This document shows, in pieces, positions 41,898 to 52,652 of a stretch of 64,000 bases of DNA. Numbering within the stretch: position 1 is the stretch's first letter; each line of letters starts with the position of its first letter. A model generated the notes under the pieces. It was not told where the DNA came from, made no database searches, and worked only from the letters and a program-made list of their open reading frames with translations. This stretch comes from Cafeteria roenbergensis (taxonomy: Eukaryota > Sar > Bigyra > Bicosoecida > Cafeteriaceae), in contig VLTN01000035.1 of the NCBI GenBank assembly GCA_008330645.1, forward strand, positions 124,001 to 188,000. The letters run 5' to 3'. The position numbers were made by a program, and so were the translations under genes.

Positions 41898-44800
41898 ATG
41901 GCCGATGCCTTGCCGTCCATGCACGGGTCCGACCCCGCGTTCGACCCGTCGATGGACTGGTGCCTGGTGCTCGTCGTTTGCGCCCTTGGAATCGCGCTTC
42001 TCGGAATTGCAGCGCTGGCAGCGGCGGCAGTCTACCGCACGGCTGTCCTGCCTGCCGTTGCGTTCGCCGGCGCGGTCCACGCAGCCATTGTGCACGGTGA
42101 CACGGATCAGCTTGCTGCTGTCATGACCTTGCTGGTGCTGGTGGGCGCTGTGTCGTGGGGGGCCTGGAAGCTTGCGCAGAGGTGCAGCTGGGATGACCCC
42201 GCCAAGGGCACCGCCGCGTCCTCTTGGTTCCCAGTTGCGCCGTTCTCTCAATTCAGGGAGTCTCCGCCGGCGCAGCCGGGGATCGTGGGGCTCACAAACC
42301 TGGGGAACACGTGCTACTTGAACGCCATTCTGCAAGTGAGTGGCCGGCTGCTTCCTTTGCTCCCGCCGGGCGCTGCAAGGCCGCTCCGCGCGCGGCGAGC
42401 AAGCCCAGTGGGCGGTCGGGCTAGCCCCGCCCAGCCGCCCAACCCTGCCGGGGCGCCCAGGCAAGCGAGGCCGCGCGGCCGCGGTGGCCGGGTGCGCGGG
42501 ATCTGGCCGGGGAGTGCTGCGAACGAACCGCAGCAGCATTGGCAGCCTGCCCGCAGCTCTCGGCTGCGCCGCGGCGACAGTGCCCCGCCTCACGCCCATC
42601 CGGTCGCATCGATGCCCGAGCCGCTGCGCTCCGACTGGCCTTGGTTCGCAGTGTGTCGCGCAAGAGCCGGGGCTGGTGAGGCTGCTGCTCGACGACGACT
42701 TGGAATCCCAGGTCAACGCTTCCAACCCGCTGGGGTGCCAGGGCGAGGTGGCTGCGGCCCTTGGCGGCCTGTTTCGCGAGTCGTGGTCGGGGAAGAGGAG
42801 CGTGGTGGACACGCGCGGGTTCCGCGACCGCGCCGGAAGATTCCGGCGCCAGCTCATGCTGCGCGAGCAGCAGGACTGCCACGAGCTGCTGCACTGGCTC
42901 CTGGACGCGGTGCACGAGGACCTCAACCGGGGAGACAACGTGCCGGGCGCCGCAGACGCTGAGTCCTTCTCCATGCGCTCGCGCAGCCCCGCGCTGACAA
43001 CCGGGCCCCTGCGAGCCGCTCGCTCGGGCCGGGCGGGCGCCGAAGCCGCGATTGCCAAGGCCCGCCGCGCGTGGGAGCAGCACCAGCGCGCAGACCGCTC
43101 CCCTGTCATGGACAGGTGGTGGTCCATGCTCGCGAACAGACTGCAATGCAAGGAGTGCGACGGCCTGTCGCTCTCCTTCGAGTCCTCCCTCTGCCACCCC
43201 GTGACTGTGCCTCCGGCCTTCCAGTCCGTCTTCGCCACCGTCATCAAGGAGGTCCGCCCCGCCGACGCCCTCCTCGCCCTTGCTCCCTGGTGGAAGGACC
43301 TGCTCGGAGAGGAGGACGCCGCCCGGGCGGCTCTGCCGTCCGTTGAGCGGGCCTCTCCCCCCGCCGGCCACCCCGCCTGCGCCGCAGCGGGAGTCTCCCC
43401 CGTCCACGTCGTCCACCTGCGGCTACCAGTGCGCGCCACGGTGGGGCAGGCGGTGCAGCAGCTGCGGTCCAGACTGGGGTTGCCCGAGCGGTCAGTTCGC
43501 CTGCTCGCCTGGCGGCGTCGGCCCTCGGGCAACCCCACTGCGGTTCAGGGCCAGGCCCTTGTGAGGGACGTGCCCGACATCATCGTGTCGGCGCACGCGC
43601 GCTGGCCCCGGCCCCGCTCGCCGGCCGGGCTGGCGTGGCAAGCCGCCAGGAAGGAGGCGGCCGCAGCTGCCGCCGCAGCTGATTCCGAGGGTGCTTCCGA
43701 GGGTGCTTCCGAGGGCGAGGTAGCCAGCAGCGGTGCTGCAGCTGCGGGCGCGCCTTGCGCCGCTGCTGGCGGGGACGCGGGCGCGACAAGCAGATTTGAC
43801 GTTGCCAGCGCAGACGATGAGCAGGCCGGGGCAGTGCTCTGGGTCCAGTCGCTGCGTCCGCGCATCGTGCCCCGCATGGACGTTCACGCGGCGGTGGAGC
43901 GCTGCTTTGCGGCGGAACGGGAGGCCACGTTCGATGACGTGTACCGGCTGGAGGAGGTGCTCGACGGCCTGCCGCTGCCGGTGTTCTGCCCGCTTGCGGC
44001 CACGCACGCAAGCTTCTTCTTCGTTGCGCTGGCATGGGCTCGCATGTGCTACGCTGCTAGGCCCAGCGAGGAGGCGGCGTCAGCGGCCCGCCCCGGCTGG
44101 CCGGTGTCCTTGCGGGGCGTTCCCATCGCAGCAGGCCCAGGCCCAGACGCGGCGCTGGCGCTCCCGGCGCGGCTGCCCACCCCCGTCACCCTCAACTCAA
44201 AGTGCCAGGAGGTCGGCCCTCTTGAGCCAGACTCAAGCCGGCCCGTGCTGGAGGTAGCTGACGGAGAGCTGCGCGCGAAGATGAGCGGCGCGGACTTGCG
44301 ATGGCTCGTGCCGCTGTGGACGGACGACGCGTCGGACGACGAGGCAATGGACGAGGCCGCCTGGACAGCCAGTGTTCGCGCCAAGGCTGAAGCAAGAATC
44401 GCCGAGGCTGCGATCGAGGTGGCGCGCGCTCACAGAGACGTCGGACTCGCCGCCCAGCAGTGGAAGCGTGCCCTGGACTCTGCAGAGGACACCTCCTCCC
44501 GTGCCCGTTCCGCTGCCTCTGCGCTTGCCGACGACGAGACGGCGACCGCGGCTGCCAAGGACAAGGCACTGGTGGCGCTGGACGCTGCCCACGAGGCCCT
44601 GGCCGCCATCCGTTCCCGGCCCATCACGGCGCCCGACCCGCGCAGGCTGCCTCACCTTCACGCCGACGCTCTGGTGAGGGACCCGCCCGTGTGCGCTCCC
44701 GGGCCCGAGATCGCGCTCACGCCCCCATTTGAGCTCGTGGAGCCCTCGCGCGAAGACAGCGAGGGCGAGGCGCGCCAACGCGGCTTCGAGAGCTCTGCCG

Positions 44801-45624
44801 CTATGCAGGAGTGGGAGGCGGCCGACGGGTCGAGGCCGGACCGCAGGGTGCCGCTGGAGTGCTGCCTGCGGCTGCTCACCACCCCCGAGACGCTGCCCCT
44901 CAGCCTGCAGTGGCGCTGCGAGGGGTGCAAGGCCCCTCGAGAGGCCACCAAGAGCCAGGCGTGGTGGAGCCTGCCCGACGTCCTGGTCCTGCCCCTGCAG
45001 CGATTCGAGCACCTGCCGACCGGGTTCATGCAGAAGAACAACACACCCATCGCCTACCCGCTCGCGCTGGATATGGCACCCTTCCTGGACCCAGACTCTC
45101 CCGACGCCGACAGCCCGGCTCGCTGCGAGTTCAGCCTCTTCGCCGTGGCATGTCACGCTGGCAGGCTGGGCAGCGGCCACTACACCGCGCTCGTGCGGTC
45201 GGCTCTCAACGGGTCGTGGTGGCGCGCCGATGACGGGAGCGTGATGGAGCTCAAGACCCTCGCGCAACACCACGGCCGCACGCCGGCCGCAGCCGCCAGA
45301 AGGGGGTCCGGCGGCCAAGCCGGGGAGCGGGACGGCGAGGAGGGCGAGCTCGCCCTCCTGGAGCTGGAGGAGCTTGTGCAGTCGCCCAGCGCCTACGTGC
45401 TCTTCTACTTGCGCACATCGGAACTCCCCAAGGCGAGCGAGGCCCTCCGCGCCAAGCTGGCAGAGATGGGCGTACAGAAGCTCACCGAGGCCCCGGTGCC
45501 CGCGGCGTCGCAGGAGCCGGAGGCCGAGCCGGGGTCGAAGGTGACCTCCCGACGCGCAGCGGGCCGGAGGCAGGGCGCCGCGCGAGCTGCGGCTGCGGTC
45601 GGGGGCGCGGAGGCCACTGCCTAG
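41898..45624 (+). CDS. Membrane-anchored ubiquitin-specific protease (USP, C19), 2 exons
   Basis: USPs cleave ubiquitin from proteins. The exons are 41898-42335 and 42652-45624. The 316-nt intron (GTGAGT donor, TCGCAG acceptor) falls inside the Cys box, and the product is 1,136 residues. Two or three hydrophobic segments occupy about residues 20-100 (WCLVLVVCALGIALLGIAAL; AAVMTLLVLVGAVSWGAW), so the enzyme should be membrane-anchored. The Cys box is GLTNLGNTCYLNAILQ (Cys139). Other catalytic-core features are QQDCHELLHWLLD, a zinc-finger pair (CKECDG and CEGCKAPREATK) and the His box GSGHYTALVR (His989) followed by WWRADDGSV. A ubiquitin-like insert (VHVVHLRLPVRATVGQAVQQ) and an Ala-rich coiled coil split the catalytic core, as in the USP4/11/15 group. 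The membrane anchor recalls USP30, but overall the core looks nearer USP4/15. Confidence 0.92.
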
Positions 45625-45644
45625 TGCGGCCTGCCTGCAACCGT

Positions 45645-45647
<3 letters not shown>

Positions 45648-45734
<87 letters not shown>
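45648..45734 (+). repeat. (CTG)29 trinucleotide repeat
   Basis: Twenty-nine uninterrupted CTG units begin 23 bp after the USP stop codon, placing them in the probable 3' untranslated region (CAG on the other strand). Perfect triplet runs of this length are hairpin-forming and unstable. The poly-Leu and poly-Ser frames that cross it are not genes. Confidence 0.95.
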
Positions 45735-46219
<485 letters not shown>

Positions 46220-48007
46220 TCACTCGTCTCCAGAGATGGCCACCGCGGCGCTGCGGATACGCGCCAGGAGCTCCGACTCGTCGCCCGAGGCCCCGAACGC
46301 CCGCACCGCCTCCCGCACCAGTGGGTGCGTGTCGAAGGCCACCATCTTGGCAGCGGTGACCTGGCGGTCGGAGAGCAGGGAGGCCGCGGACAGCTTCGCA
46401 ATGGCTGCGAGGGCGTGCGCGATAACGGTAAAGTCTGAGAGGGCGCATCTGCTGCCGGCAGAGCCGCGAGGTCCAGCTGCAGTGGAGGGGCGGCCTGGAG
46501 CGCTGCTGGCGGCGGCGGCGGCGGAGGCGTCGGTGGAGGCGTCGGTGGAGGATGCCCCAGCTCGGGCCGCGGCCGCAGCCTCTGCAAAGGCCCTCGCCGG
46601 GCTCTCTCGCGCCCTAGCGCCGCCGCGGCGGCGGGAGCTGGAGAAGCGCCCGGCTGCGCGCCGTGCGGGGCTGCGGCCCGCTGGGAGCGAGGCCTCCTTG
46701 GTCTCCTCCTCGGGCTCCGCCAGCCTGGGACGGCGTGCCAGCGGTTGCGACTCGCTGGGGGTTCTCGCGAGCGGCGCGGCGCGGGACGCGGGCGCGGGGA
46801 GGGCCCCGCCAGCCAGCATCACGAACTCGGACGAGGCCCCGGCGCGGGGCGCAGCTGCGCTGGCCAGGGCCTGCGCGAGGGCGTCGGCTCCGGCGCCGGA
46901 GTCAGCGTCGGCGTCGGCCATCTGCGGGCGCTTGCGGCGAGGCTGCGCCGCCAGGGGGGGGCTGCAGACCGTGGCGGTGCGGGCGGGCTCGTCCTTCCAG
47001 ATGGCCCGGAGCTCCTCCTCCGACGAGTGCGGAGCGGCGGTCCAGACGGAGGGAGCTGCGGCCGCGGCGCCATCCCTCGCTCGCCCGCTGGCGTCGGACG
47101 CGGCGGCAGCCGCGCAGGCCGCCGCCTCGAGAAGCGTGCGGCGGGCGGCCTCTTGCATGGCTGCGATGGTCGCTTCGTCTCCCGGACTGGCGATGTCTGC
47201 GAAGCACCAGGCGCGCTCGGGGGAGGCTTCGGCCGCGGCAAGAGCAGACGTGTCCGCCTCGCTCGAGGCCGAGGCATCGGCGGGGTCGGATCCCGCCGCG
47301 TGGTGGCCGCTGCCGTTGTCGAACGAGCCCCCTGCCGCGCCAGACGCACCCGCGCGGCGCCGCCGAAACAGGCGCGCCCGCGAGTGTGCCTCATCCGCGG
47401 GCGGCGCGTCCGACTCGATGAACGCAAGCAGCCGCTCATAGGAGATGAGGCCCTCCCTCGTGGCAAGCGCCCCCTCGAGCGTCTGCAGGTCCGAGTGCGT
47501 GAGGTTCATGCCGCTCCGCCGCAGCGCAGCGCCGAATTGGTCCATGGAGAGGTGGCCAGTGTGATCTTCGTCCATCGCGTGAAAGAGCTTGCGCAGCGAC
47601 ACCCCCAGGCTCCGCTGCTCGCGGAAGTGGGAGCGCAGGCTGCCGGACACCTCCTCGGAAGGCCGCTGCTCGTCGCGGGGCTTCTTCGCCGGCGTGGGGT
47701 CGCGGTCATCGAGCTGTCCGTGGCCGCGCTTCGCAGAGGGCCGCGCCCAGCCGGCACCAATCTCGGCAGCCGCCGCTCGAGCGCTGCTCGGGGACGGGGA
47801 TCGCTGCGGGAAGGGATGAAGAGGGGTAGAGTGGTGGCGGTGGCAAGTGGCTCGGCGAGCGGCCTCGGGCCCGCGGCAATGCCCCTGCTCCATGGAACTG
47901 CGCGCGGCTGACCGTGCGCGCGGGCTGACGCGGGGCGCGAACCTGCTCGGGGTGCGCGCGGCACTCCCCAGGACGGCCCCACTCACCCGATCGAAGCCAG
48001 ATGCCAT
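46220..48007 (-). CDS. EF-hand protein with long disordered tail, 2 exons
   Basis: The first exon (48007-47987) encodes only MASGFDR. A 183-nt intron (GTGAGT donor, CCGCAG acceptor, phase 0) leads to exon 2 (47803-46220), total 534 residues. An EF-hand pair lies at about 65-140: SLRKLFHAMDEDHTGHLSMD has a full Ca-loop (D85, D87, T89), and its partner ALATREGLISYERLLAFIES is degenerate. A basic KKPRDE stretch just before could be a nuclear signal. Most of the rest is Ala/Ser/Arg-rich disorder. A conserved-looking helical block closes the protein (ALAAIAKLSAASLLSDRQVT, THPLVREAVRAFGA). I recognise no specific family. Confidence 0.72.
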   Translation of the reverse strand: MASGFDRVSGAVLGSAARTPSRFAPRVSPRARSAARSSMEQGHCRGPEAARRATCHRHHSTPLHPFPQRSPSPSSARAAAAEIGAGWARPSAKRGHGQLDDRDPTPAKKPRDEQRPSEEVSGSLRSHFREQRSLGVSLRKLFHAMDEDHTGHLSMDQFGAALRRSGMNLTHSDLQTLEGALATREGLISYERLLAFIESDAPPADEAHSRARLFRRRRAGASGAAGGSFDNGSGHHAAGSDPADASASSEADTSALAAAEASPERAWCFADIASPGDEATIAAMQEAARRTLLEAAACAAAAASDASGRARDGAAAAAPSVWTAAPHSSEEELRAIWKDEPARTATVCSPPLAAQPRRKRPQMADADADSGAGADALAQALASAAAPRAGASSEFVMLAGGALPAPASRAAPLARTPSESQPLARRPRLAEPEEETKEASLPAGRSPARRAAGRFSSSRRRGGARARESPARAFAEAAAAARAGASSTDASTDASAAAAASSAPGRPSTAAGPRGSAGSRCALSDFTVIAHALAAIAKLSAASLLSDRQVTAAKMVAFDTHPLVREAVRAFGASGDESELLARIRSAAVAISGDE

Positions 48008-48416
48008 CACGTCCCGTCGGACGTCTGTGCGGGAGAAGCGCCGCCGATTGATTCTGCGCCGTGGTGCTGCTCGGCTGCGCTGCGAGGCAGAGCCCGCTGC
48101 GGCGCCGACCCCGGCAAGCTTGACGCCGCGGCGACCACAGAAGGGCCCGCGCGTCGGCGCACGACCCTCCCCCCAACTGTGACCTGCAGCGGAACCAGCG
48201 AGGCCGGCGCGCAGTTCTGGGGGCAGTTGGGTGCACGCCTGGGCAGCAGCCATTCGCTCGGAGTGGAGCTTGTCATCCGGCGCTTGGCCGTTCCGCGGTG
48301 CTGCCACAGCTGAGGTGCTAGGGGGCTCGAGGCATTTGGGTTGTCGAGCCACTCCTGCCTGCGTCGTGAGGGGAAAGGAGTTGCGCGCCCGTTATGGAGG
48401 GGCTGCTCCCAACGTC
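48008..48416. promoter_or_regulatory. Divergent intergenic region, EF-hand gene / small TM gene
   Basis: These 409 bp separate the two start codons and presumably contain both promoters and 5' UTRs. The plus-strand frame is open back to 48231 but no domain is evident. No repeat or RNA gene is seen. Confidence 0.3.
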
Positions 48417-49080
48417 ATGGACAAACGTTTCCTCCTGGCCCGGCGCACTCCTCTCTGTGTCGGAGGACCCCGACACCGCGAATGTGAGACAGGAGCGCAT
48501 CCTAGCCTTGCCGGTGATCGGCGCGCACGGGCCTGCCGCGAAGCCGCCGACGCCGCGTTCGCCAACGCGCTCCCTCCGCGACCGCGTCCGTCGTCCGGGG
48601 GAACACAACCGCTCGCGCAGTGGCAGCTGGCGGCCATCATGCTGATTGCGTCGGCCCTGCTGTGGGTGGCTACTGAGTGTGTGATATCGTGCAACCGCGA
48701 CTTCCTCGGCCGGGTCTTGTCGCGGGCCGACCAAGGTGAGCACTGCCGGCGGTCCGATGCCGCTTCACGGACGGCGATGGCGCGTGTGGGCGGCTGCTTG
48801 AACTGCATGAAAAATGCGTAGCCCGCGCTGGAAGTGGCGTCGCTGGGCAGCCGGCATCGCTTCGCGACGGCGCCCGCGCGCTTGCATCGCCGAGTGCTCC
48901 TTGAGCAGCAAGTCGACGCTGCCCCACCGGCACCGCGAGACAACGCAGCCCCACCGGCGTCGCACCATCACGCTGGGAATGTGGCAGTCGCGCCCGTCCC
49001 CTTGCTCGCCGCGCGCAGTGCAACAGCGCGCGGAGGAGGAGCGCCACGCTGCCGAGGGCGCCAAGGAGCACCAGGACTAG
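48417..49080 (+). CDS. Small single-pass membrane protein, proposed 2 exons
   Basis: Proposed exons are 48417-48735 and 49019-49080, joined across a 283-nt intron (GTGAGC donor, CGCGCAG acceptor) that completes a Val codon. The product is 126 residues. A clear transmembrane helix (WQLAAIMLIASALLWVATEC) lies at about residue 72-92, followed by FLGRVLSRADQ and a charged helical tail ending EEERHAAEGAKEHQD. The splice turns a frame that would otherwise run into random sequence into a compact helical tail. The start codon is the weakest point, because the 70 residues before the TM segment look poorly conserved. The family is unknown. Confidence 0.45.
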
Positions 49081-49282
49081 GGCCGCCGCCGCTTGCCGGC
49101 TGGCGCCACCAGCATGCCCAGACGGGGCCCAAAGCAAGTTATTTTGGCGCGTGGACCACTGGGTTTTGCTCTTTCTGTGGGGTGCGACCAGCGAGCTTCC
49201 AATTCGCCATGTTTGAGCCTCGAGCAGAGGCTCGAGCGCCCGCGACAGCGTCGCTGCCGGAACACACACACTCTTGTGAACG

Positions 49283-50963
49283 ATGGGCATCGTGCAAAGC
49301 GCTCCGGTCCCTGCAGATGTGGACCTCCTTCCGCCGCGATTCGACTCTCCCCCGCCCAACCTCGCTCGTGAGCTCCGGGCGGCGCGCCGCCCGGCTCGGC
49401 TCGGCTCGGCTCGGCTCGGGTCGTCCCTGTGCTTGTGCGCTCGCCGGGCGCTGATGCACGGTGCTCGCGTCTGCGCTCGATGCGCCCGTTGTGCCCGCAG
49501 GAGTGACGGCCTCTCCGTTCGAGTACATGTTCGGGGCGTCGGCGAGGCACGCGCTGTTCAGCAATTTCTTTGCGGAAGACCGAGCACGAATCCGCGTCCA
49601 CCTTGCGCCGCCCAACGACGACCGCATTCGCGTTGCGGCCGACGTGCAAGAGCGCGATGGCATGCTCAAGTCCGCGTCGATGGGCGTCTCGATGGTGGAG
49701 GCCACGCCGGCCGGGCAAATCGTGGAGGCGTGCGCGACTGTGGGCGCGGACGAGCCCTTCACGCTGCGCGCAACGGGCATGGACCCCAAGCTTGGCCTTG
49801 CCGCGTACGCCCGTGTCCCTGTGTCGGACTCCCTGAGCCGCCGCGTGCGTAAGGTGGACGCCGGCCGCGCGGGAGAGGCCGCGTCCCCAGACTCGCGCTC
49901 AGCAGCCGCGCGCGGCTCTCCGTCGCTGCTGGTCGGGCGCCCCTCCAATGCGTACCACGTGGTGTCCGGCGACCTGAGCGGGCTTGCCCCCAAGGACGCG
50001 TCGGCCGCGCGGCGAGAGGGGGCGGAGGACCCGTCGGACGCTCCCGCCCGGGCCTCGGAGTGGCCCGAGTTCGGGTTCGTGTGGGCAGGCCGGTCCGGCG
50101 CCGGCGCCGGGGCCCACGTCGGCGCGGGGCCTGGCAGACCCGCCAAGGCGTGGACTGTGATGCGGCACGGGGGCCTCTCTGCGGGGGTGCAGGCCTCCCT
50201 GTTCCTGGATCGCGCTGTCGAGGCCGTGACCTCTGGAAAGGGCGCCGTGATCGACGGCCTCAGCGGTAGCTTCAAGCTCCCGGGCAGCTCCGCAGGGGCG
50301 CCAAGGGTGCCTGTGCACGTGGACGCTGCCCTCTCGCTCAGCATGCCCCCGGTGTACGACGCCGCGCTGGTGCTGGACGCGGCTCGCCGGGACGTGGTGC
50401 TCAGCTACATGCACCACACGACGCTGCGCCGGGACGTTCGGAACGTGTTCGAGGACAGCCACGTGAAGGGGATCTTCAACTACGTCGACTTTGGCGTGGA
50501 GTTCCGCCAGCCCCTCGAGCGCGAGCGGCCGTTCGGCATGACGCTCGCCGCAGCCTGGCAGCTCAACTCCAAGCTCCTGGCCAAGGCGCGGGCAGGCACG
50601 AGCGGCGCGGCCGTGTCGCTCGCGTTCCGCTCCTGGACGCAGCCGGACGTTGCGCTGACCGTGTCTGGGGGCCTGCGGCCCGCCGGCGGCGCCGGCGCGT
50701 CACTCTTCACCAGCCCGGGAGTGCCCTACACGGGCGTGTTCCTCTCCCTCGGAAACGCGGCCGCGCCCCCCACCTACCGCAAGATGCTGCGCTCGGAGGC
50801 GCGCGAAGCGCCCATCCGCCGGTTCGTCGCCGACCCCTCGCTCAACGCGGAGCGCTCCTCCGTGGTGGAGCAGTCCTCGACTCGCATCGGCACGATGACA
50901 GCTCGCAGGCCGCAGGCGGGCGGGTTCGATGACATCATCCCGGGAGTGGGCCAGCGCCGCTGA
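49283..50963 (+). CDS. Putative outer-membrane beta-barrel protein, N-myristoylation motif, 2 exons
   Basis: The exons are 49283-49367 and 49501-50963. The 133-nt intron (GTGAGC donor, CCGCAG acceptor) splits an Arg codon, and the product is 515 residues. The N-terminus MGIVQSAP fits the N-myristoylation consensus (Gly2, Ser6). After SPFEYMFGASARHALFSNFF the sequence shows alternating hydrophobic/polar strands typical of beta-barrels (IRVAADVQERD, FTLRATGMD, ALSLSMPPVYDAALVLDAA, GVEFRQPLE, GMTLAAAWQL, AVSLAFRSW, VALTVSGGL). This pattern resembles mitochondrial porin-type proteins (VDAC/Tom40 fold) and plant outer-membrane barrels, but I cannot place it in a named family. An Ala/Gly-rich insert lies near 49850-50130. 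Confidence 0.65.
49393..49417 (+). repeat. (GGCTC)5 pentanucleotide repeat
   Basis: Five perfect copies of GGCTC lie inside the intron of the putative beta-barrel gene. Confidence 0.85.
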
Positions 50964-51072
50964 GCAGGCGGGCGGGTGCGAATCGTTGTGCGTTGCCCTG
51001 GCCCCTGCCCAGCCTTTCCGCGGCGCGAAGTTGCTCGGTTTCGTGACATTCGCGCGGCGAGCACGCAGCTGA

Positions 51073-52488
51073 TCAATGCCACGCACCCCGCCACGGCGCG
51101 AGCAGCAGGCTGTGAGGTCTAGCCCGCGCGGCTGCCCACGCTGCAATCGCCGTGTCCGCCTTGCCAGCGGCGGCGCGAATGGCGACGATATCCTCCACGT
51201 TTCCGTGGCGCGGAAACGTTGCCGCGGCCACGCAGCCGTGCCCGGGCAAGCTGAGCAGGCTGATGCCTGGCCCTCCCATGAGCCGTAAGTACCAGTTTGA
51301 CCGGCAAAGCCCCATTCCAAAGCCTGAAAACGCCGCGCCAAACGACCGCGAGTACCTCCAGTCCTCCCCCTCTGGTGCGGAAGCGGCCCTGCCTCCGCTG
51401 GCGCTCGTTGGCGCGTCATCAGCGCAGGGCGCTCGCTTTGCGGAAGCCGACGAAAACATGTCCAGTGCAGCCCCAGGGTGCGCGCAGCCCCCGCCGTGGT
51501 CCGTCACTCGCCACCCCGCTTGCGCGCCGTGCGCGCTCACGTCGATCGTGATGGAGGGCAGCTCGTCGTCGTCCACGTCGAGGGCCCCGAACCTTCTCAC
51601 GTGTGCGCCCATGCTGTTCTTCAACACCTCAATCAAAGCGTACTCGGTGTGTGCCAGCGCCACGACAGCCGACGCCGCGCCGCACGGAGTCAGAACGTTC
51701 CGGGTCTGGCGGTCAGGGTCGGGCCTCCACTCCTCAAAGTGGCCCTTCTCCCCCGGCACCCTGACGCGAACCTGCGGGGCCGCGCCATACTTTTCCGCGC
51801 AAAAGGCCGAAGCGTCCTCCGCCGCCACCTGCGCCAGCTCCTCCAAGCTGTACCACCCCACAACGGTGCCGGCCTCCAGTCGCTCCTTGAGGCTCTGCCC
51901 GTCGGCAGACGCGCTCTCCCGCTCGCTTGCGTGCGTCGCGACGGCTCGCGTCACCGCAGCCCACTGCCGCGCAAGATGCCCGCTGGACACGTCCAGAGAC
52001 ACAAGCGTCTCCGTCAGAGCCTCGATCGCATGCCCAACCAGCCTGCCGGGTCCAGCCGGCGCGTCGCGAGCCCGCACGACCGCGTCGCGCTGCTGGTCGA
52101 TGAACCGGTGGCCAGAGGCCACAATGTCGTCTGCCACGCTCTGGGCGCCGCCGCTGAATCCCCCCAGGCCCTCACTCGCGCTGAGCAGGGACCGGGTCGA
52201 GGCTGGTGTGTTCCCGCAGTACGTGGCGCAAGCTTGGGCGGCCCGGCGTCGGCTGTCCACGAACTCGTCGACCCCTCGCACCTCAGCCTTGAGGCTCGCC
52301 GGGAGAGCCTCCAGCACACGCAACTGGGCATCGACGCGGTCCTTCACAGAGTCGTGCGAGTACACCCCTGCCTTGTGCGCCAGCGCGAGGGCGCCGTCCT
52401 CCCCTGCTCGAATCGCCGACTGCATGAACGCGAGGTGCTGGCGCATCGAAATCCCCTTGACGCGCGCCACGGCGGACGACACGCGCAT
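51073..52488 (-). CDS. Mitochondrial PDK/BCKDK-type protein kinase (GHKL fold)
   Basis: These kinases phosphorylate the E1 subunit of pyruvate or branched-chain ketoacid dehydrogenase and switch it off. A helical N-terminal domain (ISMRQHLAFMQSAIRAG, LRVLEALPASLKAEV) precedes a GHKL ATPase domain. Its N-box is EVLKNSMGAH (Glu and Asn conserved), the G1 box VTDHGGG and the G2 region SGFGMGLCRSNWYLRLMGG, followed by SLPGHGCVAAATFPR. I start at Met 52488 (MRVSSAVARVKGISMRQ, a plausible targeting sequence), giving 471 residues. The frame stays open to an ATG at 52668, but that start would overlap the divergent TBCA start codon. A bulky insert (about 51340-51460) separates G1 and G2. Substrate choice between PDH and BCKDH cannot be settled by eye. 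Confidence 0.85.
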   Translation of the reverse strand: MRVSSAVARVKGISMRQHLAFMQSAIRAGEDGALALAHKAGVYSHDSVKDRVDAQLRVLEALPASLKAEVRGVDEFVDSRRRAAQACATYCGNTPASTRSLLSASEGLGGFSGGAQSVADDIVASGHRFIDQQRDAVVRARDAPAGPGRLVGHAIEALTETLVSLDVSSGHLARQWAAVTRAVATHASERESASADGQSLKERLEAGTVVGWYSLEELAQVAAEDASAFCAEKYGAAPQVRVRVPGEKGHFEEWRPDPDRQTRNVLTPCGAASAVVALAHTEYALIEVLKNSMGAHVRRFGALDVDDDELPSITIDVSAHGAQAGWRVTDHGGGCAHPGAALDMFSSASAKRAPCADDAPTSASGGRAASAPEGEDWRYSRSFGAAFSGFGMGLCRSNWYLRLMGGPGISLLSLPGHGCVAAATFPRHGNVEDIVAIRAAAGKADTAIAAWAAARARPHSLLLAPWRGAWH

Positions 52489-52652
52489 GGAGCCCGCTCC
52501 CGCCCGGGGCTGACGCGCGAAACCCTTGTGGCCCCGCTCCGTGGCCAGGCGCAAGCGCTGCGCGCGCCCGCCGCGCTGCGCCGGCTCTGTCAGCTCCGGC
52601 CCAGTGCGGAGCGAGTTTTCGCTGCCGCGGCCGCCCACACAGGAGCTGAGAC
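52489..52652. promoter_or_regulatory. Divergent promoter region, kinase / TBCA
   Basis: These 164 bp lie between the chosen kinase start and the TBCA start. The region is presumably a shared promoter. The open minus-strand frame across it is Arg/Gly-rich without a recognisable domain. Confidence 0.3.

Noticed and set aside
38415-43538. 1,707-codon open frame on the minus strand
   Set aside because: It runs antisense across the membrane domain of the giant gene, an intergenic gap and the USP gene, and reads as Arg/His/Pro-rich low complexity without domains. Long antisense frames are expected at this GC content.
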